Assembly: GCA_905203765.1 (NCBI GenBank)
Contig: CAJKXC010000005.1
Location: forward strand, 1 to 64,000
Length of the DNA: 64,000 nucleotides
DNA from: an uncultured Bacteroides sp.
GTDB lineage: Bacteria > Bacteroidota > Bacteroidia > Bacteroidales > Bacteroidaceae
Reading direction: 5' to 3'
Shown here: piece after piece, positions 50,028-59,154 of the stretch
Layout of the letters: every line of letters starts with the position of its first letter
Numbering within the stretch: position 1 is the stretch's first letter
Position numbers and translations under genes: made by a program
Notes under the pieces: generated by a model
What the model was told of the DNA's origin: nothing
The model's input: only the letters and a program-made list of their open reading frames with translations
The model's database searches: none

Positions 50028-52079
50028 TCAGTTTTTATAGTTGTACCAGTCCTCGTTTCCGGGTTCTCCGTTTACCCATTTGGTAAATCCGGGGTATTCT
50101 CCTTCCATGCCTATGGAACTTCTCTCGGTGACTGGTACGAAACCTTGTACGGGGATATCCATCGCAAATGGATATTTACCGTCGCGGCGGATGTAATAGG
50201 CATCATCTTCCGTATAGTTCAGGCTCTTGTCGGCATAGTCTGTGGCCATCTGTTTGGGCAGATGTACTTCCTGGCGATTCTTGGCGCCGGGCTCATAGTG
50301 TACGATGATATACGGATTGTAGGCTTTCAACTCTTTCTTATCCAGATTGTTATTGAAGGTACGGACGATGGTGAACTCCTTGTTGTGTACTGCTTTGGCA
50401 TTCGGGAAGACCACGATGGAATGGGTCTCTGATTCGTACGTGGCACCTTCGGGCAATGCAAGCTGTCCCACTTGGGCGGCATCCGTTTGGTAAGCGAAAG
50501 CGTCCTGATAACTGGCACCGTCCCATACCGGGGTGAAAGTATCTGCTATCTTGGTCACAATGTTGTTTTTGTCGAAAGTCACGGCGCGGGTGTATTCGAT
50601 GATGACGTCGTTCATGTCATAGTCTCCGCCGGTAGGCCAGATGTCTTCGAAGAGTAAAGTTCCGATATAGAGTTCGGTTACTGTCCGGTCGTCTTCCACC
50701 GGTGGAATGACGGGGCGTTCGGGATCGTAGATCGCTCCTTTCGGGTCGGCTTCAACGTAAAACAGCATGTCTTCGTAACTCTTGTCTGTTCCGTCTTCTA
50801 TTCCGTAGACAACACGGCCTGTGTCGGTATCTGTGATGGCTACGAAGCTGGATCTTCCGCTGGCGTTCCATGCCTGGTTGGAGTAGATGTATCCCAGGTT
50901 GCCCATATTGCCGGGGTTCAGGTTTACGTCATTGGGGGTATGGTCGTAGCCGTAGCCGTTGCCATAACCGTTTGAAATCATGAAATATCCGATAGTATAG
51001 CCTGCGGGGAATTTGTCGGTTACCGTTCCATCTTCTTTCTGGAATAATAATTTGACTTTGTTGCCCAGAGCCAGCGGGGCGTCTGCCTTCTTGTATAGCC
51101 ATTGCTGGCTGGTACCGGAAGCTGGTGAGGCGTATTTCTCGTTCTCATAATCCTGCATTACGAAAGGTACATTGCCTGCTGTCGATACGTTGGGGAAGAT
51201 AATGAATTTCTTGACGGCATCGAGCGAAGACGGCACTTGGTCTTTGGGGTAATAATAGTAACCGATTGTATTCTGATTCCAGGCGCTTTCTTCCAGAAAG
51301 GTGAAGTAAACGGAAGCTTCGGTAATGGTGGAAGTAGTGCCGTCGCCGTTCTGGGCGTATTGGGCAATGGTGGTGTTGACGTGGGCTGCATCCGTAATGA
51401 ACTTGCTGTTGTCCATTGTGGTGTTGAACGGGCGTTCGTCCTGTCCGTTCCAAAAAGTGCGCTGTATGCTTTTTATCCAGGCGACATCCAGGCCTGCATC
51501 TTGTATATAGCCGGCAGGCGCGGTGAGGTTACCGTGTTCGCCCCATTGGCAGAGGGAATACATCTGTTTACCGGCATCCACTGTATAGACGGGGGCTTCG
51601 CCCGAACTTACCGAACGGGTCTTTGCCACGCCCGTTGTGCGGGTAACGTTAAAGGCATAACTTGCATTTCCATTTTTTACCTCTACTGTTTCGCAGACGG
51701 GCAGTCCCCAGTTATTGGGGCAAAGATACAAAGTAGTGACGGCTTTAGGCAGTGTTATATTCCCATTCCAATTGCCGTTTTTATCGGCATAGATTTTGAA
51801 TATAGCTTCTACATTCTTCTTGGCATACGAACTACTCTTCGATGCTTCATAAGGAAATTCCGTATAAACTTCGATTAAAGCATAGGCACCTAAGGTTCCA
51901 AGGCTTACATTCAGATTGATTTCTGCGCGTGTGGTGAAGTCAAAGTATTCTTCTGCCGGCTTGATGTCTGTGTTCTCTTCTCCTTTCCCTTTAGAAGGGT
52001 CATACACGTCATCTACGCAACTCGTGATTCCTAAAACTGCCATGAGCAGGGCAATGGTTTTTGATGTGATTCTTTTCAT
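50028..52079 (-). CDS. LruC/DUF4842-domain lipoprotein
   Basis: A 683-aa lipoprotein (LGITSC, lipidated Cys near 21). The N-terminal half contains Ig-like beta strands. Around residue 483 is FEDIWPTGGDYDMNDVIIEY, the acidic signature of the LruC/DUF4842 family, which resembles calcium-binding extracellular domains. The C-terminus ends in a typical LruC segment (GFTKWVNGEPGNEDWYN). These are surface or secreted proteins of unknown role in Bacteroidetes. It is monocistronic, with a promoter element 34 bp upstream. Confidence 0.82.
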   Translation of the reverse strand: MKRITSKTIALLMAVLGITSCVDDVYDPSKGKGEENTDIKPAEEYFDFTTRAEINLNVSLGTLGAYALIEVYTEFPYEASKSSSYAKKNVEAIFKIYADKNGNWNGNITLPKAVTTLYLCPNNWGLPVCETVEVKNGNASYAFNVTRTTGVAKTRSVSSGEAPVYTVDAGKQMYSLCQWGEHGNLTAPAGYIQDAGLDVAWIKSIQRTFWNGQDERPFNTTMDNSKFITDAAHVNTTIAQYAQNGDGTTSTITEASVYFTFLEESAWNQNTIGYYYYPKDQVPSSLDAVKKFIIFPNVSTAGNVPFVMQDYENEKYASPASGTSQQWLYKKADAPLALGNKVKLLFQKEDGTVTDKFPAGYTIGYFMISNGYGNGYGYDHTPNDVNLNPGNMGNLGYIYSNQAWNASGRSSFVAITDTDTGRVVYGIEDGTDKSYEDMLFYVEADPKGAIYDPERPVIPPVEDDRTVTELYIGTLLFEDIWPTGGDYDMNDVIIEYTRAVTFDKNNIVTKIADTFTPVWDGASYQDAFAYQTDAAQVGQLALPEGATYESETHSIVVFPNAKAVHNKEFTIVRTFNNNLDKKELKAYNPYIIVHYEPGAKNRQEVHLPKQMATDYADKSLNYTEDDAYYIRRDGKYPFAMDIPVQGFVPVTERSSIGMEGEYPGFTKWVNGEPGNEDWYNYKN

Positions 52080-52112
52080 AACAAACTAAGTTTTGTTGTA
52101 TATTAGATGCCC

Positions 52113-52120
52113 CAAATCTA
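52113..52120 (-). promoter_or_regulatory. Bacteroides -7 promoter element for the LruC gene
   Basis: The minus strand reads TAGATTTG, matching TAnnTTTG, 34 bp before the start codon. Confidence 0.52.
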
Positions 52121-52226
52121 AGCACAATATTAGTTCATTCTATATCCGGGAAGGTAAAAAGTGTTGATTTAATTCTGCAACCGTTTGCACTATCTGCTCA
52201 TTGTTGTGTCAATATAATGGGGTGAA

Positions 52227-52703
52227 TTACAGCTCGCTCGGGCGTAGTCCGAAGGAACGGCACGTCATTTCATCTATCTTTACTTTCCATATTTTCACGT
52301 TGCGCACGGCAGGCTCGGCGTACCGGCATTCGTTGTCGGTGTATTGCTTCATAAGGATGTCGAGCACCCGGCGCTTTTCTTCCATATCTTCGATGAAATG
52401 CACCGTACCACGACAGACGACACTGCGGCTCTTCATGCTGTAGCTGCACGCCACTTGTCGGTGCATATACACCAGTTCGTGCCCTTCGCAGAAGGTGATG
52501 CATATCCTGGGGTGGAGTGTTGCTAATTCGACCTTGCTGCCCTCAGGGCCAGAATGCAGGTATATCACTCCGCTTTCGTAAGCAAAGTTCATGGGGATTA
52601 CATACGGATGGCCTTCCGCATCGGTGATGCCGACCATACAATAAGGACATTTGCGGATAATTTCTTCAATCTGTGCAGTGTCTGTAATAGTAATTGTCTT
52701 CAT
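52227..52703 (-). CDS. Pyridoxamine 5'-phosphate oxidase-fold FMN-binding protein
   Basis: A 158-aa split-barrel flavin protein of the Pyridox_oxase_2/NimA-like group: CPYCMVGITDAEGHPYVIPMNF, YLHSGPEGSK, and a late VKIDEMTCR segment. Relatives reduce small molecules, and some Nim proteins inactivate nitroimidazoles, but the sequence does not show which substrate this one uses. It lies alone between the LruC gene and a hairpin. Confidence 0.82.
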   Translation of the reverse strand: MKTITITDTAQIEEIIRKCPYCMVGITDAEGHPYVIPMNFAYESGVIYLHSGPEGSKVELATLHPRICITFCEGHELVYMHRQVACSYSMKSRSVVCRGTVHFIEDMEEKRRVLDILMKQYTDNECRYAEPAVRNVKIWKVKIDEMTCRSFGLRPSEL

Positions 52704-52725
52704 AAGATTAATTAAAGATATAATG

Positions 52726-52767
52726 AAGCTGTATCATCCCGTCGTTAATGATGGAATGATACAGCTT
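52726..52767. terminator. Hairpin downstream of rnr
   Basis: AAGCTGTATCAT pairs with ATGATACAGCTT (12 bp) across an 18-base loop. A T run follows on the plus strand only. It lies downstream of the minus-strand rnr gene and upstream of the FMN-protein gene. Confidence 0.55.
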
Positions 52768-52780
52768 TTTAAGGGTACGG

Positions 52781-54928
52781 CTATTCTGCCAGTGTAAAGT
52801 CCAACTGTTTCTTCTCCAGATTGGCACGTGCCACTTTGATGGTAATGGCATCGCCCAGGCTGTAAGTACGGTTCTTGCGGCGTCCGCGCAGGCAGTAGTT
52901 CTTTTCGTCGAACTCGTAGTAATCGTCGTCCAGGTCGCGGATAGGAATCATGCCTTCGCACTTGTTTTCGTTCAGTTCTACGTAGAGCCCCCATTCCGTT
53001 ACGCCGGAGATAACGCCGTCGTAGGTCTGCCCCAGATGCTCCATCATGAATTCCACTTGCTTGTACTTGATGGAAGCGCGTTCGGCATTGGCGGCTATCT
53101 GCTCCATAGAACTGGAGTGCTCGCAGAGGTCCTCGTACTTCTGTTCGGATACGCTGCGTCCGCCCATGTCCAGGTATTTGGTAAGCAGGCGGTGTACCAT
53201 CATGTCGGGGAAACGGCGGATGGGTGAGGTAAAATGCGTATAATAATCGAACGCTAATCCGTAGTGGCCGATGTTGTGCACGGAGTAGCGCGCTTTCTGC
53301 ATGGCGCGGATGGAAACGGTTTCTATCAGGTTCTCTTCTTTCTTTCCCTGGATGTCGTCCAGCAGATGGTTGATGGACTTGGAGACATCCGTCTTTGTTC
53401 CGCTGGTGCGCAGCTTGTAGCCGAAGCGGGCGATGAACTGCGCCAGGTTGTCCAGCTTCTCGGGGTCGGGAAGGTCGTGGATACGGTAGGGCAGCACTTT
53501 GGCTTTCTTGCCTTTCGGCACGCGGCCTATCTTCTCGGCTACGGTGCGGTTGGCAAGCAACATGAACTCTTCTACCAGCTTGTTGGCATCTTTCGATACT
53601 TTGAAATAGACGCTGACGGGTTTGCCCTTCTCGTCTATCTCGAACTTCACTTCGTAGCGGTCGAAGTTGATGGCGCCTGCCTTGAAGCGGTTCTCGCGCA
53701 GTATCTTGGCGAGCTTGTCCAGTTGCATGACTTCTTCCTTGAAGTCTCCTTTGCCGGTTTCTATAATCTCCTGGGCTTCTTCGTAGGTGAAGCGGCGGTC
53801 GCTTTTGATGACGGTGTGCACTACACGCGATTTCTTTACTTCTCCCTTGTCCGTCATTTCGAAGATGACGGAGTACGCCAACTTCTCTTCGTCGGGGCGA
53901 AGGGAACAGATGAAGTTACAGAGCCGTTCGGGCAGCATGGGGATGGTGCGGTCTACCAGGTAGACGGATGTGGCGCGTTTCTCGGCTTCCTTGTCGATGA
54001 TGCCGCCCTCTTTGACGTAGTGGGTGACATCGGCAATGTGTACGCCTACTTCCCAAAGCCCGTCTTTCAGTTTGCGGATGGAGAGGGCGTCGTCAAAGTC
54101 TTTGGCATCTTTGGGGTCGATGGTGAAGGTAGTGACGCCGCGGAAGTCTTCGCGCTTGGCTATTTCTTCGTCGGAGATTTCGGCAGGTATCTTGTCGGCA
54201 GCCTTCTCTACGGCAGAGGGATAGACGTAGGGCAGACCGAATTCAGCCAGGATGGCGTGCATCTCGGTGGTGTTGTCTCCGGCACGGCCCAGGATGTCGA
54301 TGACTTGTCCGATGGGGTTCTTTGCTTTGTCGGGCCATTCCACTACCTTTACGATGGCTTTGTCGCCGGTCTTTCCGCCTTTCAGTTTCTCTTTGGGGAT
54401 GAAAATATCGTTGGCAAGCGTGCGGTTCTCCGTTACGAGGAAGGCGTACGACTTGGCTACTTCGAGCGTACCCACAAAGGTGTCGTTGGCGCGTTGCAGT
54501 ATCTCGATGACTTCTCCTTCGGCTTCGCGCCCGCGGCGTTTGGCATAGAAGGCGATGCGCACCTTATCATTGTTCATGGCATGGGCGGAGTTGCGTTCGG
54601 CAACGAATATCGGGTCGCCGCCGCCTTCGGGGATGAAGGAGTTCTTTCCGTTGCTCTTGCGCTGGAAGGTACCGGTCATTTCGACGCCGTGGTTGTTCAG
54701 CTTGTATTTGTTCTTGTCTACTTCGGTGATGTAATCGTCCATCGAGAGTTCGGACAAGATGTCCATGCACAGCATCTTCAGGGGATGCGTGGTGAGGTGC
54801 AGTTGCTCAAAAATGTATTTCAGGGACATTACTTCGTCGGTCTTTGAATGGAAAAACTCCATGAGGGCGGCAACGAGTTCTTTCTTCTTCATGCGTTTGC
54901 CGGCTTTCTTTTCTTTTTTCTTAGCCAT
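52781..54928 (-). CDS. rnr: Ribonuclease R (RNB-family 3'-5' exoribonuclease)
   Basis: A 715-aa enzyme with the full order: N-terminal winged-helix, cold-shock domains, RNB catalytic domain, C-terminal S1 domain (ending near residue 712). The catalytic patch IDPKDAKDFDDALS (~269-282) holds the metal-binding Asp residues. It degrades structured RNA from the 3' end. Basic N-terminus (KKKEKKAGKRMKKKEL) fits RNA binding. Confidence 0.94.
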   Translation of the reverse strand: MAKKKEKKAGKRMKKKELVAALMEFFHSKTDEVMSLKYIFEQLHLTTHPLKMLCMDILSELSMDDYITEVDKNKYKLNNHGVEMTGTFQRKSNGKNSFIPEGGGDPIFVAERNSAHAMNNDKVRIAFYAKRRGREAEGEVIEILQRANDTFVGTLEVAKSYAFLVTENRTLANDIFIPKEKLKGGKTGDKAIVKVVEWPDKAKNPIGQVIDILGRAGDNTTEMHAILAEFGLPYVYPSAVEKAADKIPAEISDEEIAKREDFRGVTTFTIDPKDAKDFDDALSIRKLKDGLWEVGVHIADVTHYVKEGGIIDKEAEKRATSVYLVDRTIPMLPERLCNFICSLRPDEEKLAYSVIFEMTDKGEVKKSRVVHTVIKSDRRFTYEEAQEIIETGKGDFKEEVMQLDKLAKILRENRFKAGAINFDRYEVKFEIDEKGKPVSVYFKVSKDANKLVEEFMLLANRTVAEKIGRVPKGKKAKVLPYRIHDLPDPEKLDNLAQFIARFGYKLRTSGTKTDVSKSINHLLDDIQGKKEENLIETVSIRAMQKARYSVHNIGHYGLAFDYYTHFTSPIRRFPDMMVHRLLTKYLDMGGRSVSEQKYEDLCEHSSSMEQIAANAERASIKYKQVEFMMEHLGQTYDGVISGVTEWGLYVELNENKCEGMIPIRDLDDDYYEFDEKNYCLRGRRKNRTYSLGDAITIKVARANLEKKQLDFTLAE

Positions 54929-55057
54929 ATCTTTTCTTATTTATCTCTACCTGCAAAGTAAACAAATAATTGTTTTCAGTAGTTCAATCTTCCCCCAAAA
55001 TGTTCTTATCGAGCTGAAAATAATGGAAGAACGGCTGTACGTAACAAATTTATGTGT

Positions 55058-55065
55058 TATATTTG
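55058..55065 (+). promoter_or_regulatory. Bacteroides -7 promoter element for the CDF gene cluster
   Basis: TATATTTG matches TAnnTTTG, 22 bp upstream of the start at 55088. It makes the longer frame from 55052 untenable because transcription begins later. Confidence 0.58.
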
Positions 55066-55087
55066 CAACGACTTAGCAAAAAGTAAC

Positions 55088-56002
55088 ATGGAAGCGCAAG
55101 CCCTCGACAAAGAAGACGTCATACGAGAGAAAGGAATATACCGGGTGACAATTGTAGGAAGTATTGTAAACTTCCTGTTGCTTGTTTTCAAGTTCTTTGC
55201 AGGTATTGCAGGACATAGTGCTGCTATGTTGGCAGATGCCGTTCACTCCCTGTCGGATTTTGTTACGGATATTATCGTCATCGTCTTTGTGCGCATTTCT
55301 GCGAAGCCCGAAGACGAAGGTCACGACTACGGTCATGGCAAGTACGAAACATTGGCAACTGCCATTATCGGTATCTTTCTGCTGTTTGTGGGATTTGGCA
55401 TCCTCTGGAATGGAGCTTCATCCATTTACCGCTTCCTGCGGGGCGAGCCTTTGCAGGAACCGGGTATGCTGGCACTGATAGCTGCACTTGTCTCTATCGT
55501 ATTTAAAGAAGCGCTTTATCAATATACCGTATTGAAAGGCAGGAAGCTGAATTCGCAGGCAGTTGTAGCCAATGCGTGGCATCACCGGAGTGATGCGCTT
55601 TCGTCCATAGGTACGGCAATCGGTATCGGCGGTGCTATTCTCTTAGGCAGCCATTGGCGGGTACTCGACCCGGCTGCGGCGGTGATAGTCAGCTTTTTCA
55701 TTATGAAGGTGGCTGTCAGGTTACTGATTCCCTGTGTGGATGAATTGCTGGAGAAGTCACTGCCTGCCGAACTTGAAGATAAGATGCGGGAAACGATTCT
55801 GTCCTTTCCCGGCGTGAGCTCGCCGCATAACCTTCGTACCCGGCGTATCGGCAGCTATTGTGCCATTGAGGTGCACGTGCGTATGGATGGCAAAATATCA
55901 TTGGAAGAAGCCCACCGGACGGCAACTGCGATAGAAGATAAGTTGAGGGAGCAGTTCGGCAAAGGCACGCTCGTTAGTATTCATGTAGAACCAACAAAGT
56001 AA
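55088..56002 (+). CDS. Cation diffusion facilitator (metal efflux) transporter
   Basis: A 304-aa inner-membrane protein with six helices and a C-terminal cytoplasmic domain (~205-300). Metal sites on helix 2 (MLADAVHSLSDF) and helix 5 (NAWHHRSDALSS) keep the H/D-xxx-D pairs used to bind zinc, iron or cobalt. It should export divalent metal by proton exchange. The chosen start is MEAQALDK. The SDR gene starts 2 bp downstream, so they form an operon. Confidence 0.9.
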   Translation: MEAQALDKEDVIREKGIYRVTIVGSIVNFLLLVFKFFAGIAGHSAAMLADAVHSLSDFVTDIIVIVFVRISAKPEDEGHDYGHGKYETLATAIIGIFLLFVGFGILWNGASSIYRFLRGEPLQEPGMLALIAALVSIVFKEALYQYTVLKGRKLNSQAVVANAWHHRSDALSSIGTAIGIGGAILLGSHWRVLDPAAAVIVSFFIMKVAVRLLIPCVDELLEKSLPAELEDKMRETILSFPGVSSPHNLRTRRIGSYCAIEVHVRMDGKISLEEAHRTATAIEDKLREQFGKGTLVSIHVEPTK

Positions 56003-56004
56003 CT

Positions 56005-57012
56005 ATGGAAAGTATTTTAATAACAGGAGCAAGTGGGTTCATCGGAAGTTTTATCGTGGAAGAAGCGCTGAAACGCAAGTTCGGTGTGTGGGCGGGCGTT
56101 CGTGCGTCCAGCAGCCGCGAATATCTGAAGAACCGCAAGATACACATCCTCGAACTGGACTTTGCCCATCCCAACGAACTCCGCGCCCAACTTTCCGGTC
56201 ACAAAGGAACTTACAATAAATTCGATTATATCGTCCACTGCGCCGGTGTTACCAAGTGTGTGGATAAGAACGAGTTCGACCGGGTGAACTACCTGCAAAC
56301 CAAATACTTTGTAGATGCGTTGAGGGAGTTGAACATGATACCCAAACAGTTCATCTTCATCAGTACGCTGAGTGTATTCGGTCCCGTTCATGAACGAATC
56401 TTCGAGCCGATTACCGAGAACGATGTACCCCTTCCCAATACAGCCTACGGACTCAGCAAACTGAAGACCGAACTTTACTTGCAGAGCATTCCGGGTTTTC
56501 CCTACGTCATTTATCGCCCCACGGGTGTGTATGGCCCGCGCGAGAAGGATTACTTCCTGATGGCGCAGTCCATTCAGAAACATACGGACTTCTCGGTCGG
56601 TTTCAGTCGGCAAGACCTTACGTTTGTATATGTCAAAGATATAGTGCAGGCTGTTTTCCTCGGCATCGGGAAACAGGTAGTCCGTCGTGCCTACTTCCTG
56701 GCGGATGGGAAGGTGTATCAGAGCCGTACATTCTCCGACTTGATACGAAAAGAATTGGGCAATCCGTTTGTTATTCGCTTCAGATGCCCGTTAATTATAT
56801 TAAAGTTAGTATCTTTGCTGGCTGAATTCTGGGCGAAACAAAGGAACAAAACGAGTACGCTCAATTCGGACAAGTATAGAATAATGAAACAACGCAACTG
56901 GCAATGTGACATAACTCCGGCTATCAAAGAACTGGGCTACAGCCCTGAGTATGATTTGGAACGGGGAGTAAAGGAAACAATCGCCTGGTATAAGGAACAA
57001 GGATGGCTTTAG
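56005..57012 (+). CDS. NAD(P)-dependent extended SDR (epimerase/dehydratase family)
   Basis: A 335-aa extended short-chain dehydrogenase. The nucleotide loop is GASGFIGSF (~8-16) and the active site YGLSK (~149-153). The substrate is not deducible. It overlaps the PAP2/inositol-phosphotransferase-like gene by 10 bp, which suggests lipid chemistry, perhaps a reductase of sphingolipid or another membrane-lipid precursor (bacterial sphingolipid reductases belong to this fold). This is inference. Confidence 0.86.
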   Translation: MESILITGASGFIGSFIVEEALKRKFGVWAGVRASSSREYLKNRKIHILELDFAHPNELRAQLSGHKGTYNKFDYIVHCAGVTKCVDKNEFDRVNYLQTKYFVDALRELNMIPKQFIFISTLSVFGPVHERIFEPITENDVPLPNTAYGLSKLKTELYLQSIPGFPYVIYRPTGVYGPREKDYFLMAQSIQKHTDFSVGFSRQDLTFVYVKDIVQAVFLGIGKQVVRRAYFLADGKVYQSRTFSDLIRKELGNPFVIRFRCPLIILKLVSLLAEFWAKQRNKTSTLNSDKYRIMKQRNWQCDITPAIKELGYSPEYDLERGVKETIAWYKEQGWL

Positions 57013-57968
57013 ATTTATTTAAAAAGGTAGAAACCCGCAAGGGGCTTTTCGCAGTCGAGAAGATAACACTGATATACAATCTGTTGACTTCTATTCTCAT
57101 TCTGTTTCTTTTTCAGGAAATGGATCACCCGGTGCAGATGCTCATTGACCGTGCCATGATTGCGGCTATGACTTTCTTGCTGATGTATCTCTACCGCCTG
57201 GCACCTTGCAAGTTTTCCGCTTTTGTCCGTATCGGCATTCAGATGTCACTGCTTTCTTATTGGTATCCCGATACATTCGAGTTCAACCGCATATTCCCCA
57301 ATCTCGACCACGTGTTTGCTTCGGCAGAGCAATGGATTTTCGGGGGGCAACCGGCTGTGTGGTTCTGTGCCAAGTTCCCGCAGATGTGGGTGAGCGAGCC
57401 GTTCAATATGGGGTACTTTTCCTATTATCCGATGATTCTGGTGGTGGTGCTGTGGTACTTCTTCTGCCGTTTCGAGTTGTTCGAGAAGGTGTCGTTCGTC
57501 ATTGTCACCGCTTTCTTCATCTATTATCTGATTTATATTTTCGTTCCGGTTGCCGGACCGCAATTCTACTTCCCTGCCATTGGCGACGATAACGTGGCGC
57601 GGGGCATATTCCCTTCTATCGGCGATTATTTCCATCATCACCAGGAACTTCTCCCGGGCCCCGGATATGAGCATGGTTTCTTCTATAACCTGGTCGAGGG
57701 CTCCCAGCAGGTGGGTGAGCGTCCTACGGCGGCTTTTCCCAGTTCGCACGTCGGCATATCCACTATCCTGATGATTATGGCGTGGCGTGGCGACCGACGG
57801 TTATTCACTTGTCTTTTCCCTTTCTATCTGTTGCTGTGCGGTGCTACGGTCTACATCCAGGCCCATTACCTGATTGATGCTATTGCAGGTTTCCTCTCCG
57901 CTTTCCTGTTCTATATAGTAGCTACGTGGATGTTCAAGCGTTGGTTTGCAAAGCCGATGTTTAAGTAA
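57003..57968 (+). CDS. PAP2-superfamily membrane protein (inositolphosphotransferase/AUR1-like)
   Basis: A 321-aa membrane protein with about six helices. The late motifs PSSHVGISTI and HYLIDAIAG are the second and third PAP2 active-site blocks. The long loop with the GPQFYFPAIGDDNV segment is typical of the AUR1-like subgroup that moves phospho-headgroups onto lipids. It is co-translated with the SDR upstream and its stop overlaps the convergent dusB gene by 8 bp. Confidence 0.84.
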   Translation: MALDLFKKVETRKGLFAVEKITLIYNLLTSILILFLFQEMDHPVQMLIDRAMIAAMTFLLMYLYRLAPCKFSAFVRIGIQMSLLSYWYPDTFEFNRIFPNLDHVFASAEQWIFGGQPAVWFCAKFPQMWVSEPFNMGYFSYYPMILVVVLWYFFCRFELFEKVSFVIVTAFFIYYLIYIFVPVAGPQFYFPAIGDDNVARGIFPSIGDYFHHHQELLPGPGYEHGFFYNLVEGSQQVGERPTAAFPSSHVGISTILMIMAWRGDRRLFTCLFPFYLLLCGATVYIQAHYLIDAIAGFLSAFLFYIVATWMFKRWFAKPMFK

Positions 57969-58941
57969 GCAGCGGCTCGATTTCGTCAAAGATACGGTAC
58001 AACTCTTCTTTTGTCTCTGCCCGAAGCATAGCTATTCTTGTTTCCCTGAAGTTGGGGATGCCTTTGAACAGCGGACTTGCTGCCAAGTGGCGGCGTACGT
58101 GCAGAATGCCTCTGCGCTCGTCCAGCAGGTTGACGCTGTCCGCCACTTCCTGCCGTAATACATTCAATCGCCATTCGCTGCTGAGTGGGGGGAGTTCTTC
58201 GCCGGTTTCCAGATAATGCTTCACTTCCTTGAATATCCACGGGCGGCCGAAGCTGGCACGACCTATCATTATGGCATCTATCCCGTAGAGGTCGAAGCAC
58301 TCACGGGCACGTTGGGGAGTGGTGATGTCGCCGTTGCCGATGATGGGGATGTGCATGCGCGGGTTCTTTTTTACTTCGCCGATAAGCGTCCAGTCCGCTT
58401 CGCCGGTGTACATCTGTGCACGGGTGCGGCCGTGGATGGTGAGGGCGGCAATGCCGCAATCCTGCAACTGTTCGGCAAGGTCTACAATGATTTTATTGTT
58501 GGCATCCCAGCCGAGGCGGGTTTTGACGGTGACGGGGATTTTCACGGCATCCACTACGGCGCGGGTGATTTCCAGCATCAGCGGAATATTCTGTAGCATA
58601 CCTGCACCGGCACCTTTGCCTGCTACGCGCTTCACGGGACAGCCGAAGTTGATGTCGAGAATATCGGGCTGCGCCTGTTCCACAATGCGGGCGGCTTCTA
58701 CCATTGTTTCGGTGTCTTTGCCGTATATCTGTATGGCTACGGGACGCTCCGCATCGCTTATTTTCAGCTTCTGCTCCGTTTTGCTGACGGAGCGTATCAG
58801 AGCGTCGGCAGATACGAATTCCGTATATACCATGTCCGCACCAAACTGTTTGCACATCAGGCGGAAAGCAGGGTCGGTGACGTCTTCCATCGGAGCTAAA
58901 AGTACGGGGTGCGCCCCCAGTTCTATGTCTTTGATTTTCAT
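57961..58941 (-). CDS. dusB: tRNA-dihydrouridine synthase (Dus family)
   Basis: A 326-aa FMN-dependent tRNA-dihydrouridine synthase. It has LLAPMEDVTDPAFR (N-terminal FMN motif), NFGCPVKRVAGKGAG (the catalytic Cys) and ALTIHGRTRAQMYTG. It reduces uridines in tRNA D loops. The start at MKIKDIEL (58941) is the normal family start; the longer frame to 59007 would translate a family B repeat array. A promoter element lies at 59076-59083, which makes that array part of the mRNA leader. Confidence 0.9.
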   Translation of the reverse strand: MKIKDIELGAHPVLLAPMEDVTDPAFRLMCKQFGADMVYTEFVSADALIRSVSKTEQKLKISDAERPVAIQIYGKDTETMVEAARIVEQAQPDILDINFGCPVKRVAGKGAGAGMLQNIPLMLEITRAVVDAVKIPVTVKTRLGWDANNKIIVDLAEQLQDCGIAALTIHGRTRAQMYTGEADWTLIGEVKKNPRMHIPIIGNGDITTPQRARECFDLYGIDAIMIGRASFGRPWIFKEVKHYLETGEELPPLSSEWRLNVLRQEVADSVNLLDERRGILHVRRHLAASPLFKGIPNFRETRIAMLRAETKEELYRIFDEIEPLLT

Positions 58942-58957
58942 ACGGTTAAATTCAGCC

Positions 58958-59067
58958 TGACAGACACTGGTGTTCTTCGTGACAAACACTGGTGTCTGTC
59001 GCGACAAACACTGGTGTCCTTCACAACAGGCACTGGTGTCTGTCAGGAGAAGGGCCAGTGTCTGTCA
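58958..59067. repeat. Repeat array, family B, locus 2 (22-bp pitch), in dusB leader
   Basis: Units start at 58958, 58980, 59002 and 59024, with a decayed fifth at 59046: exactly 22 bp apart. Most read (T/C)GACA(G/A)ACACTGG with TGTC..TGTC arms, 20-bp palindromes plus 2 bp. The array fills the region between the dusB promoter element and start codon. Confidence 0.92.
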
Positions 59068-59075
59068 GTTTCGTG

Positions 59076-59083
59076 CAAAAGTA
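59076..59083 (-). promoter_or_regulatory. Bacteroides -7 promoter element for dusB
   Basis: The minus strand reads TACTTTTG, matching TAnnTTTG. Transcription would begin near 59069, so the whole family B array would be transcribed in the leader. Confidence 0.55.
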
Positions 59084-59116
59084 CGGAAAAAAGAGCGCTT
59101 TGCTGCAAAAAAAGCC

Positions 59117-59124
59117 TACCTTTG
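59117..59124 (+). promoter_or_regulatory. Bacteroides -7 promoter element for the DUF2059 gene
   Basis: TACCTTTG is an exact TAnnTTTG, with a TTTG at 59099-59102 as a short-spaced -33 candidate. It lies 30 bp before the start codon. Confidence 0.6.
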
Positions 59125-59154
59125 TATCATTATTTATTTAACTAATATGGAATT

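Noticed and set aside
57961..59007. dusB starting at 59007
   Set aside because: The extra 22 codons are made of repeat array sequence, and the normal family start is at 58941.
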